DNA from: an uncultured Pseudoxanthomonas sp.
GTDB taxonomy: Bacteria; Pseudomonadota; Gammaproteobacteria; Xanthomonadales; Xanthomonadaceae
Length of the DNA stretch: 52,159 bases
Reading direction: 5' to 3'
NCBI GenBank assembly: GCA_946886405.1
Contig: CAMPIO010000019.1
Span: forward strand, 1 to 52,159
Shown here: piece by piece, positions 32,331 to 40,681 of the stretch
Numbering within the stretch: the stretch's first letter is position 1
Layout: the number at the start of each line of letters is the position of its first letter
Notes under the pieces: generated by a model
Database searches by the model: none
What the model saw: the letters and a program-made list of their open reading frames with translations, nothing else
Told to the model about the DNA's origin: nothing
Made by a program: the position numbers and the translations under genes

Positions 32331-33053
32331 ATGAGTATGGCGAAGAGGCTCGCGGCAGAGTTCCTGGGGACCTTCTGGCTGGTGTTGGGTGGCTGTGGCA
32401 GCGCAGTGCTGGCGGCCAACTTCGGCGGCGACGGCAATCCGCTGGGCATCGGCCTGCTGGGCGTGTCGCTGGCGTTCGGCCTGACGGTCCTCACCGGCGC
32501 CTACGCCTTCGGCCATATTTCGGGCGGCCACTTCAACCCGGCGGTCAGTGTCGGCCTGTGGGCCGGCGGACGGTTCCCGGCCAAGGACCTCGTGCCCTAC
32601 GTCGTCGCACAAGTCTTGGGTGGCCTCGCGGCAGGCTTCATCCTGTGGCAGATCGCCAAGGGCAACCCGGCGTTCTCGGTCGACCCCAACGCGGCAGGCG
32701 CGTTCGCCAGCAATGGCTACGGCGCGATGTCGCCCGGCGGCTTCAGTGTCGCGGCGGCGTTCCTGACCGAGGTCGTGCTCACGGCGTTCTTCCTGATCGT
32801 CATCATGGGGTCCACTCATGGCCGTGCACCGGTGGGTTTCGCACCGATCGCGATCGGCCTGGCGCTGACGCTGATCCACCTGATCAGCATCCCCGTCACC
32901 AACACCTCGGTGAATCCGGCACGTTCCACCGCGGTCGCGCTGTTCGCGGGCCCCGCCGCCGTGGGACAACTGTGGCTGTTCTGGCTGGCACCGATCCTCG
33001 GCGGCCTGATTGGCGGCATGCTCTACGGCTGGCTGGGTCGCGACCGCGACTGA
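32331..33053 (+). CDS. aqpZ: Aquaporin Z
   Basis: A 240-residue major intrinsic protein forming a water channel in the inner membrane. Six helices surround the two NPA loops: '[19 protein letters not shown]' and '[17 protein letters not shown]' (the second read as [12 protein letters not shown]). '[22 protein letters not shown]' is the typical AqpZ start. The Arg after the second NPA and a Phe/His-type selectivity filter favour water over glycerol. The ATG at 32331 has GGGGAG; an internal ATG two codons later is possible. A strong hairpin (33065-33088) follows. Confidence 0.95.
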   Translation: MSMAKRLAAEFLGTFWLVLGGCGSAVLAANFGGDGNPLGIGLLGVSLAFGLTVLTGAYAFGHISGGHFNPAVSVGLWAGGRFPAKDLVPYVVAQVLGGLAAGFILWQIAKGNPAFSVDPNAAGAFASNGYGAMSPGGFSVAAAFLTEVVLTAFFLIVIMGSTHGRAPVGFAPIAIGLALTLIHLISIPVTNTSVNPARSTAVALFAGPAAVGQLWLFWLAPILGGLIGGMLYGWLGRDRD

Positions 33054-33064
33054 GCATCGCGCGC

Positions 33065-33088
33065 CGTGCCCGGTGGATGCCGGGCACG
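33065..33088 (+). terminator. Hairpin after aqpZ
   Basis: A perfect 9-base stem (CGTGCCCGG / CCGGGCACG) with a 6-base loop starts 11 bases after the aqpZ stop. No T-run follows. Confidence 0.55.
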
Positions 33089-33135
33089 GCGACGAAATGC
33101 GTGTGACTGCGGTCGCCGTTAGCGCGCGCCTCGCG

Positions 33136-33164
33136 TTGTTTTGCGACGCAGCATGGGCTATGGT
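33136..33164 (+). promoter_or_regulatory. Sigma-70-like promoter of the exported protein at 33300
   Basis: TTGTTT (33136-33141) and TATGGT (33159-33164) are 17 bases apart. The leader to the ATG at 33300 is about 130 bases and holds no recognised motif. Confidence 0.4.
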
Positions 33165-33299
33165 CGGGTCGACTGCCGGGGGAAAACGGCAGCCCGCAAC
33201 GTGGGATGCCAGGGGATGACGGAGGGCCGTGACGGCCTGCCACGATGCGCGGACCTTCGTACCGTCGTGAGCCGGGGCATGCCACCCCAGGGGATTTCC

Positions 33300-33761
33300 A
33301 TGAAGACCATGATCGCTGCATGCCTTTGCCTGTTTTCCGCCGCCGCCTGGGCGCAGACAGCGCCGCCGTGTCCCACCCTGCCCGCAAACGCCGGCCTGGA
33401 GTGGCAACAACGTGTGGATGCCACGTTCATCGCCTGCAAGGCGGTCGCCGCCGACGGGCGCGAGGTCTTGAACGTCATGCTCACCTCCCGCGACCCACGG
33501 ATCCGCCTGGAGCGGCGGCTGCGCGAAGAAGAAAGCTCGTTCTCCGGCGAAGAGATTTTCTGGTATCGCCCCGATCTGGCCGGCCAGGAAACCTCGTCCG
33601 CGATGGCCTCGCGCCGCATTACCGTCGTCGAGCTGGACAACGACCGCTACGCACAGGTGTGGATCAACGCGAACTCGCCTGACGAACTGGGCAGCCTGAT
33701 TTCGCTGGCGCAACAACTCGACGTGCGCGCCACCAGCGCGCAACTGTCCGCCGGCAACTGA
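33300..33761 (+). CDS. Exported protein of unknown function
   Basis: A 153-residue protein with a clear signal peptide (MKTMIAACLCLFSAAAWA, cut after AWA). The mature part has a Cys pair ('PPCPTLPANAGLEW', 'TFIACKAV') and a C-terminal segment 'VELDNDRYAQVWINANSPDELGSLISLAQQLDVRA'. I do not recognise the family. It probably sits in the periplasm. The longer frame upstream of 33300 is in the leader region and not supported. It converges on a pirin gene with a bidirectional hairpin between. Confidence 0.6.
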   Translation: MKTMIAACLCLFSAAAWAQTAPPCPTLPANAGLEWQQRVDATFIACKAVAADGREVLNVMLTSRDPRIRLERRLREEESSFSGEEIFWYRPDLAGQETSSAMASRRITVVELDNDRYAQVWINANSPDELGSLISLAQQLDVRATSAQLSAGN

Positions 33762-33772
33762 TTGCCGCTGGA

Positions 33773-33791
33773 GGCGGAACTTCGTTCCGCC
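33773..33791. terminator. Bidirectional hairpin between convergent genes
   Basis: Stem GGCGGAAC / GTTCCGCC with loop TTC, placed 11 bases from each of the two convergent stop codons (33761 and 33802). The position supports termination in both directions. Confidence 0.6.
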
Positions 33792-33801
33792 CCCTGCCCG
33801 T

Positions 33802-34662
33802 TCAGAAGCGGCCTTCCTGGAAATCGACGAAGGCCTGCATCAGTTCCTGCCGCGTATTCATGACGAACGGGCCGTGGCGCATCACCGGCTCGCGCAGTGG
33901 ACGACCCGCCACCAGGATCAGGCGCGCAGGCTCGCTGCCGGCGCGCACCTGCACCATGTCGCCACCGCCCAGCACGCCCATCTCGTGCGTCTCCAGTGCG
34001 CGTGCTTCATCGCCCTCGCCCACCGTCACCGCGCCTTCGAACACATAGACGAACGCGTTGTGGCCGACGGGCAGTGCGTAGTCCCACGCATGCCCCGGCT
34101 GCAGCGCGATGTCGAGGTACACCGGATCGGTGGCCGGTTGCGAAATCGGACCCTGCGTGTCGCCCACGGTACCGGCGATCACCTTGACCTCGACGCCACT
34201 GGCCGGCTGCGCCACCGGGATCTTATCCGGGGCGAACTCCTGGTACGTCGGCGCCGTCATCTTCTCGCGCGCGGGCAGATTCACCCACAGCTGGAAGCCG
34301 CGCATGCGGCCGGATTCCTGCTCCGGCATCTCCGAGTGCACCAACCCGCGACCGGCCGTCATCCACTGCACGGCGCCGGGCGTCAACAGGCCTTCATTGC
34401 CGTGGTTGTCGCGGTGACGCATGCGGCCATCGAGCATGTACGTGACGGTCTCGAAGCCGCGATGCGGATGCTCGGGAAAACCGGCAAGGTAGTCCTCGGC
34501 CTTGTCGGTCCCGAACTCGTCCAGCAACAGGAACGGGTCCAGGTCCGGCAGGTCGGGACCGCCGATCACGCGCGTGAGCTTGACGCCCGCGCCATCGGAC
34601 GTGGGCCGGCCGCGGATCGTGCGGATCACGCGGGCGGGGGTGGTATCGGTCAGGGTGCCCAT
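33802..34662 (-). CDS. Pirin family protein (second)
   Basis: A 286-residue bicupin pirin. Ligands are in 'EHPHRGFETVTYMLDGRMRHRDNHG' and 'GRGLVHSEMPEQ' (H-H-H-E), and the opening 'RVIRTIRGRPTSDGAGVKLTRVIGG' followed by 'LDPFLLLDEFG' is the standard pirin/YhaK-type start. Redox or quercetinase-like roles are known for relatives; here the substrate is unknown. The ATG at 34662 is preceded by GGAGG on the minus strand (tgGAGGcacc). It is a monocistronic gene between a convergent exported protein and a palindromic repeat (34755-34825). Confidence 0.92.
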   Translation of the reverse strand: MGTLTDTTPARVIRTIRGRPTSDGAGVKLTRVIGGPDLPDLDPFLLLDEFGTDKAEDYLAGFPEHPHRGFETVTYMLDGRMRHRDNHGNEGLLTPGAVQWMTAGRGLVHSEMPEQESGRMRGFQLWVNLPAREKMTAPTYQEFAPDKIPVAQPASGVEVKVIAGTVGDTQGPISQPATDPVYLDIALQPGHAWDYALPVGHNAFVYVFEGAVTVGEGDEARALETHEMGVLGGGDMVQVRAGSEPARLILVAGRPLREPVMRHGPFVMNTRQELMQAFVDFQEGRF

Positions 34663-34754
34663 GGTGCCTCCAATTCAACTACCGGCAAGATGGCACCGGC
34701 GTGGCCGCATAGGAACGGCGACCACCGTAACCATCCGTTCCACCCATGGACACC

Positions 34755-34825
34755 GTAGAGCGGAGCTTGCTCCGCTGCTTTCCCCCCATGTCCATCATCA
34801 GGCAGCCGAGCAAGCTCGGCTCTAC
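34755..34825. repeat. Palindromic repeat pair (GTAGAGC..GCTCTAC type)
   Basis: Left arm GTAGAGCGGAGCTTGCTCCG and right arm CGAGCAAGCTCGGCTCTAC face each other; each arm is itself a small hairpin around AGC-TTG-CT or GAGCAAGCTC. It lies between the divergent-side end of the dehydrogenase gene (34840) and the second pirin, where it could stop transcription from the long polyamine operon. Confidence 0.75.
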
Positions 34826-34839
34826 GAGGCAACCATCGG

Positions 34840-36201
34840 TCAGGCGATATAGACCGACTTGATGTTCATGAACTCGTGGATGCCGTGCTCGGCCAGTTCG
34901 CGCCCGAAACCGGATCGCTTGGTGCCACCGAACGGCAGCCGCACGTCGCTGCGCACGATCGCGTTGACGAACGCAGCCCCGACGTCCAGCTGTCGCGCGA
35001 TGCGATCACCGCGCGCCACGTCCTTCGTCCACACGCTGCCGCCCAGGCCGAACGTGGTGTCGTTGGCCACGCGCACCGCCTCGGCATCGTCCTTCACCCG
35101 CAGGATGCTGGCCACGGGACCGAACAGTTCCTCCTCGTAAGCGGGCATGCCGGGCACCACGGCATCGAGGATCGATGCGGGATAGCCTGCATGCGACGGA
35201 TCGGGTTCACCACCCAGCAACACCTTGGCGCCTTTCGAGACGCTGGCCTGCACCTGCCTGTGCAGTTCATCGCGAAGATCCTGGCGTGCCATGGGCGCGA
35301 GCGTGGTGGCGTCGTCCTGCGGGTCGCCTAGTGTCAGCTTCGATGCGGCTTCGACGAAGCGCTTCACGAAATCGTCTGCGATGCCTTCCTGCACGATGAA
35401 ACGCTTCGCCGCGATGCAGGTCTGTCCCGCATTGCCGAAACGCGAGGCCACGGCGCCGGCGACCGTCTTGTCCAGGTCGGCATCGTCCAGCACGATGAAC
35501 GCATCGCTGCCGCCGAGTTCCATCACGCTCTTCTTCAACTGGCTGCCGGCGTTGGACGCGACGGATCGACCGGCGCGCTCGCTGCCGGTCAGCGTCACCG
35601 CAGCCACGCGCGGATCGCGGATGACCTCGGCAGCCTGGTCGTTGTCGATGTGCAGCACGCCGAACACACCGTCCGGCAGGCCCGCTGCGGCCAATACCTC
35701 ACCGATCATGTCGGCGCAGCGCGGCACGTTGCTGGCGTGCTTGAGCACCGCCACGTTGCCGGCCATGAAGGCCGGCGCGAGGAAGCGGAACACCTGCCAG
35801 ATCGGGAAATTCCACGGCATCACCGCCAGCACGCACCCGATCGGTTCGTAGCGCACGTAGCTGCGCTGGCCATCGGTCGCGACCGGCTGGTCCTGCAGGT
35901 AGTCGGCGGCGTGGTCGGCGTAGTAATCGCAGGCGCCGGCGCACTTGTCGACTTCGGCCAGTGCCTCCTTGCGCAGCTTGCCCATCTCGGCGGTCATGAT
36001 GCGCTGGATGTCATCGCGGCGACGGCGCAACTCGGCGCCTATCGCACGCAGGACCTTGCCACGCTCGGCCAGCGACAGCGCGGACCAGGCCGGGAACGCC
36101 CGCGCGGACGCGGCCAGCACGGCATCCACCTGCGCGGATGCCATCAGTTCATGGCGGTAGTCGACCTTGCCGGTCGCCGGATTGATGGTTTCGACGGTCA
36201 T
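34840..36201 (-). CDS. NAD(P)-dependent succinate-semialdehyde dehydrogenase (Sad/GabD-like)
   Basis: A 453-residue aldehyde dehydrogenase. Catalytic Cys is in 'RFGNAGQTCIAAKRF', general-base Glu in 'KKSVMELGGSDAFIVLDD', and the cofactor/oxyanion Asn in 'VMPWNFPIWQVFRF'. The length and the sequences 'RYEPIGCVLAVMPWNFP' and 'AFMAGNVAVLKHASNVP' match the short succinate-semialdehyde type (YneI/Sad) rather than PuuC-type (about 495 residues). Behind potI in the polyamine locus, it most likely oxidises the semialdehyde formed from GABA, or another aminoaldehyde. It is separated from potI by 175 bases containing a REP pair, so expression may be partly uncoupled. Confidence 0.9.
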   Translation of the reverse strand: MTVETINPATGKVDYRHELMASAQVDAVLAASARAFPAWSALSLAERGKVLRAIGAELRRRRDDIQRIMTAEMGKLRKEALAEVDKCAGACDYYADHAADYLQDQPVATDGQRSYVRYEPIGCVLAVMPWNFPIWQVFRFLAPAFMAGNVAVLKHASNVPRCADMIGEVLAAAGLPDGVFGVLHIDNDQAAEVIRDPRVAAVTLTGSERAGRSVASNAGSQLKKSVMELGGSDAFIVLDDADLDKTVAGAVASRFGNAGQTCIAAKRFIVQEGIADDFVKRFVEAASKLTLGDPQDDATTLAPMARQDLRDELHRQVQASVSKGAKVLLGGEPDPSHAGYPASILDAVVPGMPAYEEELFGPVASILRVKDDAEAVRVANDTTFGLGGSVWTKDVARGDRIARQLDVGAAFVNAIVRSDVRLPFGGTKRSGFGRELAEHGIHEFMNIKSVYIA

Positions 36202-36263
36202 GGAAGATTCTCTTGCCTGGCCGACATCTTCGGTCGGCGTGTGTTAGCGGATCGTCGTGGCTT

Positions 36264-36338
36264 TGTAGGAGCGCCCTGGGGCGCGATGTTTTCCCTAAAC
36301 GCCGACGAAAAGCATCGCGCCCGAGGGCGCTCCTACAA
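36264..36338. repeat. Inverted REP pair (TGTAGGAGCGCC type) between potI and the dehydrogenase
   Basis: Left arm 36264-36287 (TGTAGGAGCGCCCTGGGGCG..) and right arm 36312-36338 (GCATCGCGCCCGAGGGCGCT..) are inverted copies of the element in the 15932-16081 array. Confidence 0.88.
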
Positions 36339-36376
36339 GGGGATCAGGATGCGGCGCGTGCTTGGCTGCCACCGCA

Positions 36377-37219
36377 TCAGCCGTTGTCCTGCAGCGCCAG
36401 CTGCATGTCGCGCTGGCGACGCTTTTCTTCCCGGGCCATGAGCCACCACCCGAGGAACGCCGCAACGCTCACCACCAGGATCATCAGCGTCGCGAGGGCG
36501 TTGATCTTCGGGCTCAGGCCCATGCGGACGGACGAGAACACCTTCATCGGCAACGTGGTGGAACTGGGGCCGGCGACAAAGCTGGCGATCACCACGTCGT
36601 CCAGCGACAGCGTGAAAGCCAGCAGCCAGCCCGAGACCAATGCGGGCGCGATGATCGGCAGGGTGATGAGGAAGAACACCTTGATCCGGTTCGCCCCCAG
36701 GTCCATGGCCGCTTCCTCCAGCGACTTGTCCAGTTCGGACAGCCGCGAGGACACCACCACGGTGACGAAGGCCAGGGTGAAGGTGACGTGCGCGATCCAG
36801 ATCGACAGGATGCCGCGCGGCTGCAGGCCGACCACCTGCCCGAGCGAGACGAACATCAGCAGGATCGACAGGCCGATGATCACCTCGGGCATCACCAGCG
36901 GCGCGGTGATGAGCGCGCCGAACAGCGTCTTGCCCGGGAAACGGCGCATGCGCGTCATCACCAAGGCCGCCAGCGTACCCAGCACCACGGCCGCGCTCGC
37001 GGTCCAGAACGCCACCTTGATGCTGATCCACGCGGCCTGCAGCATCTGCTTGTCGCGGAACAACTCGACGTACCACTTCAGCGAGAAACCAGACCACACG
37101 GTCGCCAGGCGCGACTCGTTGAAGGAATACACCATCAGGATGAAGACGGGCACGTAAAGGAAAGCGAAGCCCAGCCCCAGCACCGTCCAGTTGACGGCGC
37201 GTTGTCGTGCGCGACTCAT
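36377..37219 (-). CDS. potI: Putrescine ABC transporter permease PotI
   Basis: A 280-residue inner-membrane permease with six helices. 'FLYVPVFILMVYSFNESRLATVWSGFSLKWYVELFRD' is the usual opening, and the EAA loop that contacts the ATPase is 'LEEAAMDLGANRIKVFFLITLPIIAPAL'. 'FTLSLDDVVIASFVAGPSSTTLPMKVFSSVRMGLSPKINALATLMI' is characteristic of PotI. ATG 37219 overlaps the potH stop (ATGA). It partners PotH in the membrane channel. Confidence 0.94.
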   Translation of the reverse strand: MSRARQRAVNWTVLGLGFAFLYVPVFILMVYSFNESRLATVWSGFSLKWYVELFRDKQMLQAAWISIKVAFWTASAAVVLGTLAALVMTRMRRFPGKTLFGALITAPLVMPEVIIGLSILLMFVSLGQVVGLQPRGILSIWIAHVTFTLAFVTVVVSSRLSELDKSLEEAAMDLGANRIKVFFLITLPIIAPALVSGWLLAFTLSLDDVVIASFVAGPSSTTLPMKVFSSVRMGLSPKINALATLMILVVSVAAFLGWWLMAREEKRRQRDMQLALQDNG

Positions 37220-38130
37220 GTCAGCCTCCCTTCCATCTCGCGCTGCTGCACCCGGTTGAAGATCAGGATCGGGATCAGCAGCAGGACCAGCATGACGATG
37301 GCCACGGCGGATGCGGCTGGCCAGTCGCGGTTGTTGAAGAACTCGCCCCACAGCACGCGGCCGATCATCAGCGTGTCCGGACCGCCGAGCAGTTCGGGAA
37401 TCACGAACTCGCCGACCGCCGGGATCATCACCAGCATGCAGCCGGCGATGATGCCGGCCTTGGACAGCGGCAGCGTGATGGTGAAGAACGCTTTCCACGG
37501 CTTCGCGCCAAGGTCATAGGCGGCTTCCAGCAACCGGTCGTCGTGCTTGACGAGGTTGGTATACAGCGGCAACACCATGAACGGCAGATAGCAGTAAACG
37601 ATGCCGATGTAAGCCGCCATCGGCGTGTACAGGATCTGCAGCGGCTCGTCGATGATGCCGATCTTCATCAGCAGATTGTTGAGCAGGCCGTTGTTCTTGA
37701 GGATGCCGATCCAGGCATAGACGCGGATCAGGAACGACGTCCACGAGGGCAGCACCACCAGCATCATCGCGATGTTGCGTGACGAGGGCGGCATGCGCGC
37801 GATGACGTAGGCGATCGGGTACGCCACCAGCAGCGCGAGGAAGGTCGAGATGGCCGCGATCTTGATCGAGCTGAGGTAGGCGGCGACGTACTGGGAGTCG
37901 GTGAACAGGGCCGCGTAGTTGCCCAGGTTGAGCTTGAGCGTCAGCGCCTCGTCGATGTATTCGAGGATGGGCGTATAGGGCGGCATCGCGATCGCCAGCT
38001 TGGCGAACGAGATCTTCAGCACGATCAGGAACGGGATGGCGAAGAACAGCAGCAGCCAGACGTAGGGCACGGAGATCACGCCCCAGCGTGGCCCCGGCAG
38101 GCGCTTGCCCAGGGAGCGGAGGAGGTTCAT
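37216..38130 (-). CDS. potH: Putrescine ABC transporter permease PotH
   Basis: A 304-residue permease. It has 'GVISVPYVWLLLFFAIPFLIVLKISFAKLAIAMPPYTPI' at the first helix, a long periplasmic segment, and the EAA loop 'LLEAAYDLGAKPWKAFFTITLPLSKAGI'. The terminal helices include 'IPAVGEFVIPELLGGPDTLMIGRVLWGEFFNNRDWP', typical of PotH. ATG 38130 overlaps the potG stop and its own stop overlaps potI, so potG-potH-potI are translationally coupled. Confidence 0.94.
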   Translation of the reverse strand: MNLLRSLGKRLPGPRWGVISVPYVWLLLFFAIPFLIVLKISFAKLAIAMPPYTPILEYIDEALTLKLNLGNYAALFTDSQYVAAYLSSIKIAAISTFLALLVAYPIAYVIARMPPSSRNIAMMLVVLPSWTSFLIRVYAWIGILKNNGLLNNLLMKIGIIDEPLQILYTPMAAYIGIVYCYLPFMVLPLYTNLVKHDDRLLEAAYDLGAKPWKAFFTITLPLSKAGIIAGCMLVMIPAVGEFVIPELLGGPDTLMIGRVLWGEFFNNRDWPAASAVAIVMLVLLLIPILIFNRVQQREMEGRLT

Positions 38131-39263
38131 GAGGTCAGCACCACGCCGTCGTTGTCGCCCCACCAGACCCAGACTTCATCATTCCAGGTGAGACCTTCGC
38201 TGGCCCAGCGTTGCACGTTGGCGAAGTTGGCCATGAACTTGTACCCGCTCGGCAGGCGCACGTGATAGACCGAATGACTGCCGAAGTAGGCGATGTCCTC
38301 GATCACGCCCTTGGCCTTGTTGTGCGGCTGCGGCGGCTCGTTCTTGCCGATGCCCAGCTTCTCCGGCCGCACCGCGAAGCCGACCTCCTGCCCTTCGAAT
38401 CCCGAGATGCCGTGACCGATATAGATGGGATCCGGCAGCTGCGGCGAACGGATCGTGACGTAGTTGGCCTCGTCCTCTTCCACCGCGCCTTCGATCAGGT
38501 TCACCGAGCCGATGAACTCGGCGGCGAAGCGGCTGGTCGGCTGTTCGTAGATTTCATCCGGCGTTCCGACCTGGCGGATCCAACCCTGGTCCATCAGCGC
38601 GATGCGGGTGGCCATCGTCATCGCCTCTTCCTGGTCGTGGGTGACCATCACGCAGGTCACGCCCGACTTCTCGATGATGCTGACCAGCTCCAGCTGCATC
38701 TGCGAGCGCAGCTTCTTGTCCAGCGCACCCATCGGTTCGTCGAGCAGCAGCAGCTTCGGCCCCTTGGCCAACGACCGCGCCAGCGCCACGCGCTGCTGCT
38801 GGCCACCGGAGAGCTGGTGCGGCTTGCGCTTGGCCAGCTTGCCCAGTTGCACCAGCGCCAGCATCTCTTCCACGCGCTTCCTGATGGCATCCTTCGACAG
38901 GCCATCCTGTTTCAGGCCGAAGGCGATGTTCTGTTCCACCGTCATGTGCGGAAACAGTGCGTACGACTGGAACATCATGTTGAGCGGCCGCTCGTAGGGC
39001 GGCAGGTCGTTGAGCAGTTGCCCATCCAGGTAGATCTTGCCGGAAGAAGGTTTCTCGAACCCCGCCAGGCAGCGCAGCAGGGTGGACTTGCCGCTGCCCG
39101 AGCCCCCCAGCAGGGCGAAGATTTCGCCCTTGCGGATGGTCAGGTTGGTGTCGTCCACCGCGACGAACCCGTCGAACTCCTTGCGCACGTCGACGATGCG
39201 CAGGTACTCCTGCGCATTCGCCTTGCCGTTCTGTGCCGCGCCGTTGCCCTGTTCTGCCGCCAT
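38127..39263 (-). CDS. potG: Putrescine ABC transporter ATP-binding protein PotG
   Basis: A 378-residue ATPase energising the PotHI channel. Walker A 'LLGGSGSGKSTLLRCLAGFE', Q loop 'MMFQSYALFPHMTVEQNIAFGL', signature 'LSGGQQQRVALARSLA', Walker B 'LLLLDEPMGALD' and H loop 'CVMVTHDQEEAM' are complete. A C-terminal TOBE domain follows ('EVGFAVRPEKLGIGKNE'). Length equals E. coli PotG (377). I use ATG 39263 with AGGGGA upstream; two farther in-frame ATGs would add an atypical tail. A hairpin separates it from potF. Confidence 0.95.
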   Translation of the reverse strand: MAAEQGNGAAQNGKANAQEYLRIVDVRKEFDGFVAVDDTNLTIRKGEIFALLGGSGSGKSTLLRCLAGFEKPSSGKIYLDGQLLNDLPPYERPLNMMFQSYALFPHMTVEQNIAFGLKQDGLSKDAIRKRVEEMLALVQLGKLAKRKPHQLSGGQQQRVALARSLAKGPKLLLLDEPMGALDKKLRSQMQLELVSIIEKSGVTCVMVTHDQEEAMTMATRIALMDQGWIRQVGTPDEIYEQPTSRFAAEFIGSVNLIEGAVEEDEANYVTIRSPQLPDPIYIGHGISGFEGQEVGFAVRPEKLGIGKNEPPQPHNKAKGVIEDIAYFGSHSVYHVRLPSGYKFMANFANVQRWASEGLTWNDEVWVWWGDNDGVVLTS

Positions 39264-39328
39264 GGAGATCCCCTGGTCGCCGGGCTGCATGGGCGCCGGC
39301 CTGGATGTGGGTGATTGCGCTCGCCGAT

Positions 39329-39353
39329 CCGGGACGGACAAGCTCCGTCCCGG
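39329..39353 (-). terminator. Intercistronic hairpin between potF and potG
   Basis: A perfect 10-base stem (CCGGGACGGA / TCCGTCCCGG) with a 5-base loop lies 9 bases after the potF stop. It probably reduces read-through so that binding protein is made in excess over the permease. Confidence 0.6.
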
Positions 39354-39362
39354 TCGCGGCCC

Positions 39363-40484
39363 TTACTTGCCGGTCTTCAGTTCCGTCCAGATCCGCGTGT
39401 ACTGCCGATCGACCTCGGGCGTGATGATGGCGAAGGTGAACAGCTTCGCCTCGACGTCGGGCGTCGGGTAGATCGTCGGATCGTCGGTGATCGACTTGTC
39501 CATCAGCGCCTTCGCCTTGGGAATGGCATTCGGGTAGCTGATGAAGTTGGAGTTGTTGGCCATCACCTGCGGGTCGAGCAGGTGGTTGATGAAGGCGTAC
39601 GCTTCATCGACGTGCTTGGCGTCCTTCGGAATGGCCAGCATATCGAACCATTGCGGCGCGCCTTCCTTCGGGATCGCATAGGCGATGTTGACGCCGTTCT
39701 TGGCTTCGACCGCGCGATCGCGCGCCTGGATGATGTCGCCGGACCAGCCGACGACCAGGCAGGTGTCGCCGTTCGCCATCGCATCGATGTACTGCGAGGA
39801 ATGGAAGTTGGTGATGTAGGGACGGATGGTCTTGAGCAGCGCAGCCGCCTTGTCGATCACGGCCGGATCCTGGCTGTTCGGGTCTTCGCCCAGGTAGTTC
39901 AGCGCGATCGGAATGATCTCCGACGGCGTGTCGAGGAACGTGACCCCGCAGTCCTTCAGCTTGCTGATGTTCTCCGGCTTGAAGACGATGTCCAGGCTGC
40001 TCGCGATGTCGGTGTTGCCGAACGCGGCCTTGACCTTGTCGACGTTGTAGCCGATCCCGGTGGTGCCCCACATGTAGGGAATGGCGTGCTGGTTGCCCGG
40101 GTCCTGGTTCTCCAGCCGCTTCATCAGCGCCGGGTCCAGATTGGCGTAGTTGGGGATCTTGCTCTTGTCCAGCGGCAGGAACACGCCGGCCTGGATCTGC
40201 CGTCCGAGGAAGTTCATCGTCGGCACGACCACATCGTAGCCGCTGCTGCCGGCCAGCAGCTTCGTCTCGAGCACCTCGTTGCTGTCGAACACGTCGTAGG
40301 TCACCTTGATGCCGGTGGCCTTCTCGAAGTTCGGGATGGTGTCTTCGGCGATGTAATCGGACCAGTTGTAGACGTTGACCTGCTTGGCGCCGCCAGCGGC
40401 ATCGCCGCCTTCGCCACCGGATTTGCCGCCGCATGCGGCGAGAGTACACAAGGCCAGGGTCGTTGCCAGTACGCGCAGTTTCAT
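39363..40484 (-). CDS. potF: Putrescine-binding protein PotF, copy 1 (lipoprotein)
   Basis: A 373-residue extracytoplasmic polyamine-binding protein. The N-terminus 'KLRVLATTLALCTLAACGGK' ends in a lipobox (LAAC), so it should be a membrane-tethered lipoprotein rather than the free periplasmic form of E. coli. The mature protein begins 'VNVYNWSDYIAEDTIPNFEKATGIKVTYDVFDSNEVLETKLLAGSSGYDVVVP', the PotF/PotD hallmark. Ligand-pocket residues include 'YMWGTTGIGYNVDK', 'GWSGDIIQARDRA' and 'IPKEGAPQWFDMLAIP'. ATG 40484 has GGAGAGAG. About two-thirds or more identical by eye to the copy at 40682. Confidence 0.93.
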   Translation of the reverse strand: MKLRVLATTLALCTLAACGGKSGGEGGDAAGGAKQVNVYNWSDYIAEDTIPNFEKATGIKVTYDVFDSNEVLETKLLAGSSGYDVVVPTMNFLGRQIQAGVFLPLDKSKIPNYANLDPALMKRLENQDPGNQHAIPYMWGTTGIGYNVDKVKAAFGNTDIASSLDIVFKPENISKLKDCGVTFLDTPSEIIPIALNYLGEDPNSQDPAVIDKAAALLKTIRPYITNFHSSQYIDAMANGDTCLVVGWSGDIIQARDRAVEAKNGVNIAYAIPKEGAPQWFDMLAIPKDAKHVDEAYAFINHLLDPQVMANNSNFISYPNAIPKAKALMDKSITDDPTIYPTPDVEAKLFTFAIITPEVDRQYTRIWTELKTGK

Positions 40485-40645
40485 CAAACTCTCTCCGTTC
40501 GGCCCGCGAGGGCGGCGTGATGTGGTCCTTTGCCGGCCAAGGGCCGCCGCAGGCGTGCTGTCATTGCAGTGGCCGGTCCATGCCGTGATGCTCCCCTACC
40601 CCCCCTGTGCCACCGCCCGCTTCCCCGGGCTGCGCCACGATGACG

Positions 40646-40675
40646 AAGGGCGCGTCCTTCACGGCACGCGCCCTT
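40646..40675 (-). terminator. Hairpin after the second potF copy
   Basis: A perfect 10-base stem (AAGGGCGCGT / ACGCGCCCTT) with a 10-base loop begins 6 bases after the copy 2 stop. It suggests that copy 2 is mostly transcribed alone, with copy 1 downstream of it. Confidence 0.65.
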
Positions 40676-40681
40676 GGTGTT